Shown here piece after piece: positions 32,162 through 41,103 of a stretch of DNA of 45,139 nucleotides (its first letter is position 1; each line of letters starts with the position of its first letter). Both the position numbers and the translations under genes were made by a program. The notes beneath the pieces were generated by a model, which was given only the letters and a program-made list of their open reading frames with translations, made no database searches and was not told where the DNA came from. The DNA lies in assembly GCA_030524125.1 (NCBI GenBank), contig JAUNHB010000012.1, positions 1-45,139 of the forward strand. The letters are read 5' to 3'. This stretch comes from Eubacteriales bacterium. GTDB taxonomy: Bacteria; Bacillota; Clostridia; Lachnospirales; Lachnospiraceae.

Positions 32162-34044
32162 GTTCTTATACGAGATCACAGAGCGAGGCGATCCGTCACC
32201 GGGACGGACCGCTGCTCGTTCTGGCCGGCCCGGGTTCGGGCAAAACCACTGTCGTCACAAAAAGAGTGCAGTATCTGGTGCAGGACTGCGGTATCTCTCC
32301 TTCCTCCATTCTGGTCATCACCTTTACGAAGGCCGCGGCCACGGAGATGAAGGAGCGCTTTGCGCGCCTGATGGAGAAGTCCGGCTCCGCCGAAACGGGC
32401 TATGGAAACGTGTCCTTCGGCACGTTCCACGCGGTCTTTTTCGGGATCCTCAAGCTGGCCTACGGCTTCACGGCCGCCAACATCCTGCGGGAAGAGACGA
32501 GGCGCGCCTATGTGAAGGAGAGCATCGGGCGGCTTCGGCTGGAGATCGACGATGAGAGTGAATTTCTGACCGGGATCCTTGCGGAGATCAGCCTGATCAA
32601 AAACGAACGGATCGCGCTGGAACACTATTTTTCCAAAAACTGCCCGGAGGAGGTGTTCCGGAAGATCTACGCAGAGTATGAGGACAGGAAGCGCGCGGCG
32701 CGGCTTCTGGATTTTGACGATATGCTTCTGTATACATGGGAGCTTTTGTCCCAGCGGGAGGATATCCTGTCGGCGTGGCAGAACAAATTCCTCTATATCC
32801 TCGTGGACGAGTTTCAGGACATCAACCGGCTGCAGTACGACATCCTGCGGCTTCTGGCCGCCCCGCAGGACAATCTGTTCATCGTGGGGGACGACGACCA
32901 GTCCATCTACCGGTTCCGGGGAGCAAAGCCGGAGATCATGCTGCATTTCGGGAAGGATTATCCGGACGCGGGGAGAGTGCTCTTAAACGACAATTTCCGC
33001 TCCACCGGGCAGATCGTGGAGGCGGCGGGGAGGCTGATCGCCGGTAATAAAACGCGCTTCCCGAAGGAGATCACGGCCAGAGGCGGGGACGGGCCGCCGG
33101 TGAAGGCGCTGGAATTTCCCGACCAGCAGCAGGAGTGCCTGTACATTTTAAAGGAGCTTCAGGCGTGGCGGGCCGGAGGAGGGAGACTTGAGGATGTGGC
33201 GGTCATTTACCGGACCAACACCCAGCCGCGGATGCTGATCCAGAAGCTCATGGAGTACAACGTACCGTTCCGGGTGCGGGATCAGTTTCCGAACCTGTTT
33301 ACCCACTGGATCGCGAGAGATCTGTTCTGCTATATCCGTCTGGCCATGGGGAGCGGGCTCAGGAAGGATCTCCTTCCGGTACTGAACCGTCCCAAGCGGT
33401 ATATGAACCGGGAATGTCTGGACGACGAGCGGATCTCGTGGGAGCACATGCTGACGTACTACGAGGACAAGAGTTATGTGTGCGACAAGATCGAGAGGCT
33501 TCAGTACGATCTTCGGATGCTGGGACGCATGGGGCCCTTCGCGGCGATCTCCTACATCCGGCAGGTGGTGGGCTACGGGGAATATCTGAAGGAGTACGCC
33601 CAGTTCCGCCGTATGAACGCCGACGATCTGACCGAGGTGCTGGACGAACTGGCGGAGAGCGCCAAGGGCTACGCTTCCTACGACGAGTGGTTTGCGCACA
33701 TTGAGAGCTATACGGAGGAAATGCAGAAGATGCAGAAGCGGCAGCAGGAGGTGCGGGAGGGCGTCCATCTGACCACCATGCACAGCAGCAAGGGGCTGGA
33801 GTACGACAAGGTGTTCATCCTCGACGCGGCCGAGGGCGTGACGCCGTACAAAAAGGCGGTGCTGGATCCGGATCTGGAGGAGGAGCGCCGGATGTTCTAC
33901 GTGGCCATGACCCGCGCAAAACGGGAGCTGACCGTGTGCTGGACGAAGAAGCTTGGAAGCCGCGAGCACAAGCCGTCCCGCTTTCTGGCGGAGATGGCCG
34001 GGACGGCGCATGAGGATGCGGCGAAGGGAGGCAGAAAACAGTGA
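32158..34044 (+). CDS. UvrD/PcrA-like ATP-dependent DNA helicase, compact form
   Basis: 628 residues. Superfamily 1A helicase motifs in order: Q motif YTRSQSEAI, Walker A GPGSGKTT (residues 24-31), motif Ia [15 protein letters not shown], motif [11 protein letters not shown], motif [19 protein letters not shown], motif [20 protein letters not shown], motif [17 protein letters not shown] and motif [15 protein letters not shown]. It is about 100 residues shorter than PcrA, with a small 2B region and no long C-terminal tail, so it is likely a paralogue rather than PcrA itself. It overlaps gltX by four bases and yigZ by four bases. Confidence 0.93.
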   Translation: MSSYTRSQSEAIRHRDGPLLVLAGPGSGKTTVVTKRVQYLVQDCGISPSSILVITFTKAAATEMKERFARLMEKSGSAETGYGNVSFGTFHAVFFGILKLAYGFTAANILREETRRAYVKESIGRLRLEIDDESEFLTGILAEISLIKNERIALEHYFSKNCPEEVFRKIYAEYEDRKRAARLLDFDDMLLYTWELLSQREDILSAWQNKFLYILVDEFQDINRLQYDILRLLAAPQDNLFIVGDDDQSIYRFRGAKPEIMLHFGKDYPDAGRVLLNDNFRSTGQIVEAAGRLIAGNKTRFPKEITARGGDGPPVKALEFPDQQQECLYILKELQAWRAGGGRLEDVAVIYRTNTQPRMLIQKLMEYNVPFRVRDQFPNLFTHWIARDLFCYIRLAMGSGLRKDLLPVLNRPKRYMNRECLDDERISWEHMLTYYEDKSYVCDKIERLQYDLRMLGRMGPFAAISYIRQVVGYGEYLKEYAQFRRMNADDLTEVLDELAESAKGYASYDEWFAHIESYTEEMQKMQKRQQEVREGVHLTTMHSSKGLEYDKVFILDAAEGVTPYKKAVLDPDLEEERRMFYVAMTRAKRELTVCWTKKLGSREHKPSRFLAEMAGTAHEDAAKGGRKQ

Positions 34045-34694
34045 CAGAGCAGTACGATACCGTCTACCGGGGCGGACAGGGAGAGATCGTGGAGAAAAAG
34101 TCCCGCTTTATCGCCACGGTCCGGCCGGTGGGCACCGAGGAGGAGGCGCTGGCCTTTGTGGAGGAGATGCGCAAAAAATACTGGGACGCCCGGCACAACT
34201 GCTGGGCTTACGTGCTGGGGGAACGGCAGGAGCTCATGCGCTGCAGCGACGACGGGGAGCCGTCCCAGACGGCCGGAAAGCCCATGATGGACGTGCTGAC
34301 CGGCGCGGGGCTCACCGACACGGCCGTGGTGGTGACCCGGTACTTCGGCGGCACGCTTCTTGGCACGGGCGGCCTTGTGCGGGCTTACTCGGCGGCCGTG
34401 CGGGAGGGGCTGAAGGACAGTCTTGTGATCACCAAATACCGGGGGACGAGACTTACGGTGGAGACGGACTACAACGATCTTGGAAGGCTGCAGTATCTGT
34501 TCGGACAGCGGGGGCTTCGGCTTCTGGACGCAAGCTACACGGACAAGGTGTCGTTTTCCGTGCTGGCAAAGGCGTCCGAGGCGGACAGGATCAAAAACGA
34601 GGTCACGGAGGCGGTGGGCGGCCGTGCGAAGCTTGAGGAGTCGGAAAGCCTGTATTTTGCGGAGCTGGACGGAGAGTATATCTGTTTCTTATGA
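34041..34694 (+). CDS. YigZ/IMPACT family protein
   Basis: 217 residues. N-terminal UPF0029/IMPACT domain (EKKSRFIATVRPVGTEEEA, ARHNCWAYVLG, CSDDGEPSQTAGKPMMDVLTG, VVVTRYFGGTLLGTGGLVRAYS) and C-terminal DUF1949 domain. Family members bind nucleic acid or ribosomes and relate to the translation regulator IMPACT; the bacterial function is unclear. The start is GTG 34041, overlapping the helicase stop, with GGGAGG nine bases upstream. It is the last gene of the gltX-helicase-yigZ transcript. Confidence 0.9.
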   Translation: MTEQYDTVYRGGQGEIVEKKSRFIATVRPVGTEEEALAFVEEMRKKYWDARHNCWAYVLGERQELMRCSDDGEPSQTAGKPMMDVLTGAGLTDTAVVVTRYFGGTLLGTGGLVRAYSAAVREGLKDSLVITKYRGTRLTVETDYNDLGRLQYLFGQRGLRLLDASYTDKVSFSVLAKASEADRIKNEVTEAVGGRAKLEESESLYFAELDGEYICFL

Positions 34695-34703
34695 AAAAAA
34701 TTA

Positions 34704-34742
34704 TGTAAACTTTATGTTAAGAATCTGTTAATTTTAAGTGAA
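34704..34742. promoter_or_regulatory. Pho-box-like operator with four 11-bp-spaced repeats
   Basis: Read on the plus strand, TGTAAA (34704), TGTTAA (34715), TGTTAA (34726) and AGTGAA (34737) recur every 11 bases. On the minus strand these are TTCACT, TTAACA, TTAACA, TTTACA, matching the PhoP consensus TT(A/C/T)A(C/T)A with 5-base spacers known from B. subtilis. It lies 26 bases upstream of the -35 box of the Na/Pi cotransporter gene. Confidence 0.75.
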
Positions 34743-34768
34743 ATATCGCAAATTTTATTTGCGCCAGA

Positions 34769-34797
34769 TTGACAGGATGCAAAAAGTCAAAGATAAT
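34769..34797 (+). promoter_or_regulatory. Promoter of the Na/Pi cotransporter gene
   Basis: TTGACA (34769-34774), 17 bases, GATAAT (34792-34797). The leader to 34920 is AT-rich and contains short inverted repeats (GGCGCA 34859-34864 with TGCGCC 34886-34891) of unknown role. Confidence 0.75.
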
Positions 34798-34919
34798 AAA
34801 GAAAAAGGACTTTTTGTGTATTTAATTAGGAAGTACATGAAAAGTCTTTTTTACATCCGGCGCATCGGACAAAAATCTTTCTTCCTGCGCCTTACACAAG
34901 ACAAACGGAGGATGTTGTG

Positions 34920-36671
34920 ATGAGTATTTTTAATTTCCTGACCCTGTTCGGGGGACTGGCGTTGTTCCTGTACGGAATGGAGCTGATGGGAGAGGGACTG
35001 GAGCAGGCTTCCGGCGGAAAGCTTGAGAAGATCCTCGAGAACCTCACGTCAAATCTGTTCCGGGCCGTTCTGCTGGGCATCGGAGTCACGGCGGTGATCC
35101 AGAGCTCTTCCGCCACGACGGTCATGGTGGTCGGCTTCGTGAACAGCGGGATCATGCCGCTGTCCAGAGCGGTGGGCATCATCATGGGAGCCAATGTCGG
35201 TACGACCGTGACGGCGTGGATCCTGTCGCTGGCCGGGATTGAAAGCTCGAATTTCTTTGTGCAGCTTCTCAATCCGTCGTCGTTCTCGCCGATCCTCGGC
35301 GTGATCGGCATCGGACTGATCATGTTTTCCAAACGGGACAAGAGCAAGGACATCGGACACATTCTGGTGGGCTTTACGATCCTCATGTACGGCATGGACA
35401 TCATGTCGGGAGCCGTGGAGCCGCTGGCGGATGTGCCGGCCTTCACCAACATCCTGCTCATGTTCTCGAATCCGGTGCTGGGCGTCATGGCGGGCGCGGT
35501 ACTGACGGCCATCATCCAGAGCTCCAGCGCTTCGGTCGGTATCCTGCAGGCGCTCTGTATGAGCGGCACCGTGCCGTACAGCACGGCGCTTCCCATCATC
35601 ATGGGACAGAACATCGGAACGTGCGTGACGGCGATCCTGTCGTCCATCGGTGCCAACCGGAATGCACGGCGCGCGGCGGGCATCCATCTGATGTTCAACC
35701 TGATCGGAACCGTACTGTTCCTGACGGTATTTTACACGGCGAACCTGTTTGTGGATTTTGCATTCCTGTCGGAGAACGCGACCCCGGTGGGTATCGCCAT
35801 GATCCACACGATCTTCAATGTGACGGTGACGCTGGTGCTGCTGCCCTTCAGCCAGAAGCTGGTCAAGCTGGCCTATCTGGTCATCCGGGTGACCGACGAG
35901 GAGAGGGCCGCGACCCCGAGGACGCTGGATATTCTGGACGAGCGTTTCCTGGAGGTTCCGGGCTATGCGCTTGAACAGGGCGAGGCGGCTACCATGGCCA
36001 TGTTCAAGGAGGTGCGCAAGTCGCTCGCTATGTCGGATTCGCTGATCGAGGATTACAGTCCGGACACAGTGGTGAAGATCAAGGAGAGCGAGGATCTGGT
36101 GGACGGCTACGAGAATCAGATCTCCAACTATCTGCTGACGCTGTCCAGAAAGAATCTGAACGAGGCGGAGAGCCAGCTTCTCTCGGTGCTTCTGTACAGC
36201 ATCGGAGACATCGAGACCATCAGCGACCAGGTGTGCAATATCGCCATCGCCTACCGGGGCATGGAGTCCAAGGAGAGCAGCTTCTCCGCCAAGGCGGTAC
36301 AGGAGCTGAAGGTGCAGCAGGAGGCCGTGAAGGCTCTTGTGGACGCCACGATCGCCATGTTCGACGACCATACGATCAAGGACGTGTATGCCTGCCGTCA
36401 GGTGGTGTTCGAGGTGGTAAGGGCGTCCAAGGAGCGCCATATGGTCCGGCTTATGAACCACGAGTGCGCAGTGGAGCTGGGAATGGTGCTGACGGATATT
36501 CTGAACAGCTACGAGAGGATCGCGATCCGCTGTATGAGGATCGCCAGCTATCTGTCCCAGATCGACGGACGGGAGCTGGAGATCCACGATCACGAGCATC
36601 TGCTGGCGATCTCGGATTATCAGGAGCTCTACAAAAAATACAAAGAAAAATATGCGCTTCCGAAGCAGTAA
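34920..36671 (+). CDS. Na/Pi cotransporter family protein with PhoU-like C-terminus
   Basis: 583 residues. The membrane part (about 1-310) carries the two inverted Na/Pi-cotransporter repeats with IQSSSATTVMVVGFVNSG and IQSSSASVGILQALCMSG as the paired QSSS substrate-binding motifs. Residues about 350-575 form PhoU-like helical repeats (KVRKSLAMSD-type KEVRKSLAMSDSLIED, AYRGMESKESSFS). It imports phosphate with sodium; the PhoU-like part probably tunes it. ATG 34920 follows CGGAGG by eight bases. The Pho-box-like operator upstream agrees with the assignment. Confidence 0.93.
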   Translation: MSIFNFLTLFGGLALFLYGMELMGEGLEQASGGKLEKILENLTSNLFRAVLLGIGVTAVIQSSSATTVMVVGFVNSGIMPLSRAVGIIMGANVGTTVTAWILSLAGIESSNFFVQLLNPSSFSPILGVIGIGLIMFSKRDKSKDIGHILVGFTILMYGMDIMSGAVEPLADVPAFTNILLMFSNPVLGVMAGAVLTAIIQSSSASVGILQALCMSGTVPYSTALPIIMGQNIGTCVTAILSSIGANRNARRAAGIHLMFNLIGTVLFLTVFYTANLFVDFAFLSENATPVGIAMIHTIFNVTVTLVLLPFSQKLVKLAYLVIRVTDEERAATPRTLDILDERFLEVPGYALEQGEAATMAMFKEVRKSLAMSDSLIEDYSPDTVVKIKESEDLVDGYENQISNYLLTLSRKNLNEAESQLLSVLLYSIGDIETISDQVCNIAIAYRGMESKESSFSAKAVQELKVQQEAVKALVDATIAMFDDHTIKDVYACRQVVFEVVRASKERHMVRLMNHECAVELGMVLTDILNSYERIAIRCMRIASYLSQIDGRELEIHDHEHLLAISDYQELYKKYKEKYALPKQ

Positions 36672-36674
36672 GGG

Positions 36675-36722
36675 GCGCGAAAAAACCTGCCGTGCGGGAA
36701 TGCACCGGCAGGTTTTTTGCGC
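36675..36722. terminator. Bidirectional terminator
   Basis: GCGCGAAAAAACCTGCCG pairs with CGGCAGGTTTTTTGCGC across a 13-base loop; T-runs follow on both strands. It separates the cotransporter gene from the convergent DUF1292 gene. Confidence 0.9.
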
Positions 36723-36737
36723 GATATGAGCAGATGT

Positions 36738-37088
36738 TCAGTTCAGTTCGTCCTCCGGGACCAGCTCGTCGTACTCCATGGAATCCAGAAGCTCGTCGAA
36801 CGCCTCGGAAGCGATCTCGTACTCCTCGTCGGACTCGATGTTTTCGAGCTGCGGCATGCCGGACGCATCCGCGGCATAGCGGTACAGATAGACCTCGCCG
36901 TCGGAATTCTGTCCGTTCTCGTCCAGCGGGAGGAGAGCGATATATTCTTTGTCGGCGGCGTCAAAGATCCCTACGATCGCACATTCTACGGTGGTGTCGT
37001 CGTCAAGCGTCAGAGTTACGGTGACGCCGTCCCCTCCGCAGGAAGCGCAGTCGCCGTTGCATTTGGTTTCATCACAGCTGTTGGACAT
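36738..37088 (-). CDS. DUF1292 (UPF0473-like) protein with N-terminal cysteine cluster
   Basis: 116 residues. The body (VTVTLTLDDDTTVECAIVGIFDAADKEYIALLPL and DGEVYLYRY) matches DUF1292, a small acidic family of unknown function related to B. subtilis YrzB. The N-terminus adds four cysteines (C5, C10, C14, C17) in a short stretch, which could bind zinc or a metal; this is inference. ATG 37088, with GAGGG nine bases before, is chosen over ATG 37103. It is a single-gene transcript. Confidence 0.85.
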   Translation of the reverse strand: MSNSCDETKCNGDCASCGGDGVTVTLTLDDDTTVECAIVGIFDAADKEYIALLPLDENGQNSDGEVYLYRYAADASGMPQLENIESDEEYEIASEAFDELLDSMEYDELVPEDELN

Positions 37089-37175
37089 TTTGTAAACCCT
37101 CATTTCTTTTCGTAATGTGCCGGCGGGCCGGAAGGAAGCCGGAAGCCCTTCGCACCGCGCCGGCGTGTCTCTATC

Positions 37176-37204
37176 ACTGTATCAGAACGGGCGGTAATTT
37201 GCAA
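37176..37204 (-). promoter_or_regulatory. Possible promoter of the DUF1292 gene
   Basis: On the minus strand TTGCAA and TACAGT are separated by 17 bases. The -10 match is modest. Confidence 0.4.
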
Positions 37205-37260
37205 GCCCCACTTCGGAAGTGCGGGAAAGATCCTCCGTATGGCGAAATCGCTGCGAAGGC

Positions 37261-37288
37261 TTGACTTTGCGGCGGATTTTTATAAAAT
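37261..37288 (+). promoter_or_regulatory. Promoter of the aminotransferase-YdcF operon
   Basis: TTGACT (37261-37266) and TAAAAT (37283-37288) with a 16-base spacer; the leader is about 30 bases. Confidence 0.6.
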
Positions 37289-37321
37289 AGAAGGAAATGA
37301 CCACGAGGAGGAAGATCGGAA

Positions 37322-38494
37322 ATGGATCTGACATTTTCAAAGAGAGCCCTGCGCATCGAGGAGGGCATTTTTTCTGTCTTAAATACAAAGAAAGAGGAGT
37401 TGGAGAGAGCGGGGCGAACCGTCTACAATTTTTCCGTCGGGACGCCGGATTTTGAGCCGCCCGCCCATGTTATGGAGGCCATGCAGGAGGCGTGCAGGGA
37501 TCCGGAGAATTATAAATACGCGCTGGCGGACCGGCCGGAGATGCTGGAGGCGGTGCGCGCGTTTTACCGGACGCGGTTCGGCGTGGAGGTGGAGACCGGC
37601 CAGATCATGAGTCTGTACGGCTCGCAGGAGGGGATGGCGCACATCGCGCTTGTCATGTGCGATCCCGGAGACGTGGTGCTCGTGCCGGATCCCGGCTACC
37701 CGGTGTTCGGCATGGGGCCGGAGCTTATGGGGGCCAGATGCGAGACCTATCCGCTTTACCGGGAAAATGAGTTCATGCCGGATTTCGCGGATATCCCGGA
37801 GGAGACGGCCCGGGCGGCGAAGCTTATGATCATCTCGTGCCCGGCCAATCCGGTCTGTTCCGTGGCCGACGACAGCTTTTACGAGGAAGCCATCGCATTC
37901 GCAAAAAAATACGGGATCATCCTGCTTCACGACAACGCCTACGCGGACATCGTGTTCGGCGGACGGAAGGGAAGATCGTTTCTGTCCTATCCGGGAGCTA
38001 TGGACGTGGGAGTCGAATTTTACTCCCTGTCCAAATCCTACAATATGACCGGCATGCGCATTTCCTTCGCCGTCGGCAATCCGGACATCATCCGCACGTT
38101 CCGGAAGCTGCGCTCCCAGATCGACTACGGCATCTTCCTGCCCGTCCAGAAGGCGGCGGTGGCGGCGATCACCGGGCCGCAGGACAGCGTCGGGGAGCAG
38201 TGCCGGATCTACGAGGAGCGCAATTACGCGCTCTGCCGGGGACTGACCCGTATCGGCTGGAACGTGCCGGATGGGAAGGGCACCATGTTCGTGTGGGCGC
38301 CCATTCCGGAGCACTATACGGGCAGCGAGAGATTCGTGCTGGACCTGATGGAGAAGGCGGGGGTGATCGCCACGCCGGGCACGGCCTTCGGCCGTCTGGG
38401 AGAGGGCTATGTGCGCATGGCGCTCGTCCATTCCACGGAGACCATCGGGGAGGCCGTCCGGGCCATCGACCGGAGCGGGATCCTGAAAAGATGA
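37322..38494 (+). CDS. Class I/II PLP-dependent aminotransferase
   Basis: 390 residues, fold type I. Visible are YNFSVGTPDFEPPAHVMEAM, the YGSQEGMAHIALVMCDPGD cofactor loop, PANPVCSVADDSFYEEAIAFAKKYGIILLHDNAYADIVF with the PLP-contacting aspartate and tyrosine, and SLSKSYNMTGMR with the Schiff-base lysine K238. It resembles aspartate/alanine aminotransferases and LL-diaminopimelate aminotransferase (DapL-like), and I cannot decide the substrate from sequence. GAGGAGG lies 10 bases before the ATG. The stop overlaps the YdcF start (ATGA). Confidence 0.88.
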   Translation: MDLTFSKRALRIEEGIFSVLNTKKEELERAGRTVYNFSVGTPDFEPPAHVMEAMQEACRDPENYKYALADRPEMLEAVRAFYRTRFGVEVETGQIMSLYGSQEGMAHIALVMCDPGDVVLVPDPGYPVFGMGPELMGARCETYPLYRENEFMPDFADIPEETARAAKLMIISCPANPVCSVADDSFYEEAIAFAKKYGIILLHDNAYADIVFGGRKGRSFLSYPGAMDVGVEFYSLSKSYNMTGMRISFAVGNPDIIRTFRKLRSQIDYGIFLPVQKAAVAAITGPQDSVGEQCRIYEERNYALCRGLTRIGWNVPDGKGTMFVWAPIPEHYTGSERFVLDLMEKAGVIATPGTAFGRLGEGYVRMALVHSTETIGEAVRAIDRSGILKR

Positions 38495-39078
38495 GCTTCA
38501 CGGACGTTTACACGGAATTTATCTTTGTGGAGGACGCCCCCCGCGAGGCGGACGTGATCTTTGTGCCAGGCTCCGGCGAGGGAGCGCTGGCCGTGCGCGC
38601 GGCGGAGCTCTGGAGGGAGGGGTACGCCCCCTTCGTCCTCCCGTCGGGAAAATACGGAAAGCTCGCGGGCCGCTTTGAAGGAGAGGACGGCTCCTCCACG
38701 GAGTGGGAGTATTTAAGCCGCATCCTCCTGCGGGAGGGCGTGCCCGCGGAGGCGATCCTCCGGGAAGATCAGGCCACCTACACCTACGAGAACGCAATGT
38801 TTTCGAGGCGGGTGACGGATCGGATGGGGCTCTCCGTGCGAACGGCCCTTCTGTGCTGTCAGGCGTACCATGCCAGAAGAGCGCTTCTTTACTATCAGGT
38901 ATGCTTTCCCGAGGCCGCGATTCTGGTCTGTCCGACGGTCACAAAGGGCGTTAGCCGGGACAGTTGGTATCGGGACGAACAGTCCATCCGTCTGGTGCTG
39001 GGGGAGATGGAGCGCTGCGGAAGCCAGTTCGGCGGGATTTTCATGGAACAGCTGAAGAAGGAGGAATGTTACCGGTAA
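38491..39078 (+). CDS. YdcF/DUF218-family protein
   Basis: 195 residues without a membrane segment. The DUF218 core is visible as ADVIFVPGSGEGALAVRAAELWREGY, ILREDQATYTYENAMFSRRV, TALLCCQAYHARRALLYYQ. Relatives include SanA and YdcF, linked to envelope integrity, and one member binds S-adenosylmethionine; the function here is unknown. The start is coupled to the aminotransferase by a four-base overlap. Confidence 0.82.
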   Translation: MSFTDVYTEFIFVEDAPREADVIFVPGSGEGALAVRAAELWREGYAPFVLPSGKYGKLAGRFEGEDGSSTEWEYLSRILLREGVPAEAILREDQATYTYENAMFSRRVTDRMGLSVRTALLCCQAYHARRALLYYQVCFPEAAILVCPTVTKGVSRDSWYRDEQSIRLVLGEMERCGSQFGGIFMEQLKKEECYR

Positions 39079-39113
39079 CAATTTTCAGCCGGAAAAGATA
39101 GGTAGCGTAATAA

Positions 39114-39141
39114 TTACAGTGAACCGGCAAATTTATATAAT
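39114..39141 (+). promoter_or_regulatory. Candidate promoter of the transketolase-glycerate operon
   Basis: TTACAG (39114-39119) and TATAAT (39136-39141), 16-base spacer. The predicted leader to 39319 is about 170 bases, AT-rich at first; it then holds AAGAG-A-CTCTT inside GCAAAA/TTTTGC (39242-39276), a possible regulatory hairpin just before the ribosome binding site. Confidence 0.5.
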
Positions 39142-39318
39142 ATCATTGTAATTAGTTCTGCAAACTATACAGAATAGACAAATTTCACCTTCTAAAATTG
39201 ATAATGATATTGCAGTGGGCCTGGAGAGATCCGGGCTCTTCTGCAAAAAAGGCGGGAAGAGACTCTTTTGCGGAACATAATTCACTTTCACGAATTTCAG
39301 GAAAAGGAGATGTTCAAC

Positions 39319-40146
39319 ATGACCAATGAAAAGAAACAGGAATTGGACGCGCTGTGCCTTAAGTTCAGGCGGAAGCTGATCGAGACGCTGCACAGCATCC
39401 AGACAGGGCATCCGGGCGGGTCGCTTTCCGTATGTGAGATTCTCACGACCCTTTATTTCAATGAGGCCAATATTTCTCCGGAGAACATAGAGGATCGGAG
39501 CCGCGACAAAATTGTGCTGTGCAAAGGGCACGCCGCGCCTATGCTGTATCTGAATCTGGCGGAAAAAGGCTTCTTTCCGATGGAGGAGATGAAGACGCTG
39601 CGGCAGATCGACAGCAGGCTGCAGGGCCATCCTTGTTCCAAGGATACGCCGGGGGTGGAAGTATCCACCGGCCCGCTGGGGCTTGGGTATCCGATCGCGC
39701 TTGGTATGGCGCTGTCGGACATGCAGGATCAGGTGGACGCTTACACGTACGCGGTGCTCGGCGACGGAGAGATCAACGAGGGCGTCGTGTGGGAGACGTG
39801 CATGAACGCGGCCAAATTCAAGACCGACCGGCTGATCACGATCCTGGACTGGAACGGAGTGCAGCTGGACGGGACGACAGACGACGTGATGCCTATGGGC
39901 GACGTCGAACTGAAATTTAAGGCGTTTGGCTACAACACCATCGTGTGCGACGGCCACGACGTGGCGGCCATCAGCGCGGCGGTAGCCTGCGCCAAGTCTG
40001 TGAAGGGAATCCCGAGCATCATTCTGGCAAAGACGGTCAAGGGAAAAGGAATTTCCTTTATGGAAGGCAAGAACACATGGCACGGAGCGCCGGTTAAAGA
40101 CGAACACTATGAGACGGCGATGAAAGAGCTGGGAGGTGCACAGTAA
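39319..40146 (+). CDS. Transketolase N-terminal subunit
   Basis: 275 residues. This half binds thiamine diphosphate: IQTGHPGGSLSVCEILTTLYF, IVLCKGHAAPMLYLNLAEKG, STGPLGLGYPIALGMALSD, and VLGDGEINEGVVWETCMNAAKFKTDRLITILDWN, which is the GDG-x-NEG...N cofactor motif. Split transketolases are common in Clostridia and archaea. ATG 39319 with AAAAGGAGA eight bases upstream is preferred to ATG 39268. It overlaps the C-terminal subunit gene by one base (TAATG). Confidence 0.95.
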   Translation: MTNEKKQELDALCLKFRRKLIETLHSIQTGHPGGSLSVCEILTTLYFNEANISPENIEDRSRDKIVLCKGHAAPMLYLNLAEKGFFPMEEMKTLRQIDSRLQGHPCSKDTPGVEVSTGPLGLGYPIALGMALSDMQDQVDAYTYAVLGDGEINEGVVWETCMNAAKFKTDRLITILDWNGVQLDGTTDDVMPMGDVELKFKAFGYNTIVCDGHDVAAISAAVACAKSVKGIPSIILAKTVKGKGISFMEGKNTWHGAPVKDEHYETAMKELGGAQ

Positions 40147-41087
40147 TGGGGAAGGCAATTCGCGACGTATATGGAGAAGCGCTGAAAAAGTACGGCGCAG
40201 TCAATGAAAATATCGTGGTGCTGGACGCGGACGTGTCCGGATCCACCAAGTCGGCGGTGTTCGGAAAAGAGTATCCGGACCGCTTCTACAACTGCGGGAT
40301 CTCCGAGTATGCCATGATGGGCATGGCGGCAGGCATGGCGAAGAACGGCAAGATCCCGTTCGTCAACACGTTCGCGGTGTTCCTGACCACGCTGGGATCT
40401 CTCGCGGCCAGAGCGGCGCTGTCCTACTCGGGGCTGAACGTCAAGATGATGGGCGGCTATGGAGGCCTCTCCGACGCCTACGACGGCGCGACGCACCATG
40501 CGCTGGAGGACATCGCCATGATGCGGACGCTTCCGGACATGACGGTGATGGTGGCGTCCGACGCGGCCATTACCGACTGGATGGTGAAGACCGCGGCGGA
40601 GGTGGACGGCCCCATGTACATCCGTCTCTCCCGGGACGCGGCGCCTGACTGCCATCCCGGGGACGCGGTCTTCGAGCTTGGCAAGGGCATGGTGGTGCGG
40701 GAAGGCACGGACGCGACGGTCATCGCCTGCGGACTGCTGGTAAGCACGGCCGTGAAGGCGGCCGAGATGCTGGCGGCTGAAGGGATCAGCGTCAGAGTCG
40801 TGGATATGTACTGCATCAAGCCGCTCGACGAGGAGCTGATCCGGACATGCGCGGAGGAGACCGGAGCCATCGTGACGGCGGAGGAGCACAGCGTCATCGG
40901 CGGACTGGGCGGAGCCGTATCCGAGGCGCTGGCGCGCGCGGGAGCGGGCGTTCCGGTGGAGATGGTCGGCACGAAGGACTGCCATGCGGAGTCCGGCGCT
41001 TACGCGGCGCTTCTGAAAAAATATGGTCTGGACGCAGACGCGGTGGCGTCGGCGGTCCGAAAAGCAGTTTCCAGAAAACAAGATTGA
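40146..41087 (+). CDS. Transketolase C-terminal subunit
   Basis: 313 residues, the pyrimidine-binding and C-terminal domains of transketolase. NCGISEYAMMGMAAGMAKNG contains the catalytic glutamate that activates the cofactor; AALSYSGLNVKMMGGYGGLSDAYDGATHHALEDIAMMRTLPDMTVM and the IRLSRDA stretch follow; the transketolase C-domain has VVDMYCIKPLDEELI and TAEEHSVIGGLGGAVSEAL. It pairs with the N-terminal subunit by a one-base overlap. Substrates may differ from the pentose phosphate enzyme given the neighbouring genes. Confidence 0.95.
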   Translation: MGKAIRDVYGEALKKYGAVNENIVVLDADVSGSTKSAVFGKEYPDRFYNCGISEYAMMGMAAGMAKNGKIPFVNTFAVFLTTLGSLAARAALSYSGLNVKMMGGYGGLSDAYDGATHHALEDIAMMRTLPDMTVMVASDAAITDWMVKTAAEVDGPMYIRLSRDAAPDCHPGDAVFELGKGMVVREGTDATVIACGLLVSTAVKAAEMLAAEGISVRVVDMYCIKPLDEELIRTCAEETGAIVTAEEHSVIGGLGGAVSEALARAGAGVPVEMVGTKDCHAESGAYAALLKKYGLDADAVASAVRKAVSRKQD

Positions 41088-41103
41088 GTAAGGAGGTACC
41101 AAT

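Noticed and set aside
34738-34920. 60-codon frame starting with GTG upstream of the Na/Pi cotransporter
   Set aside because: It overlaps the operator and promoter, lacks a ribosome binding site and has no recognisable similarity.
39196-39211. Fur-box-like GATAATGATA upstream of the transketolase genes
   Set aside because: Only one half matches the TGATAAT-N-ATTATCA palindrome; the other half does not pair, and the operon has no iron-related gene.
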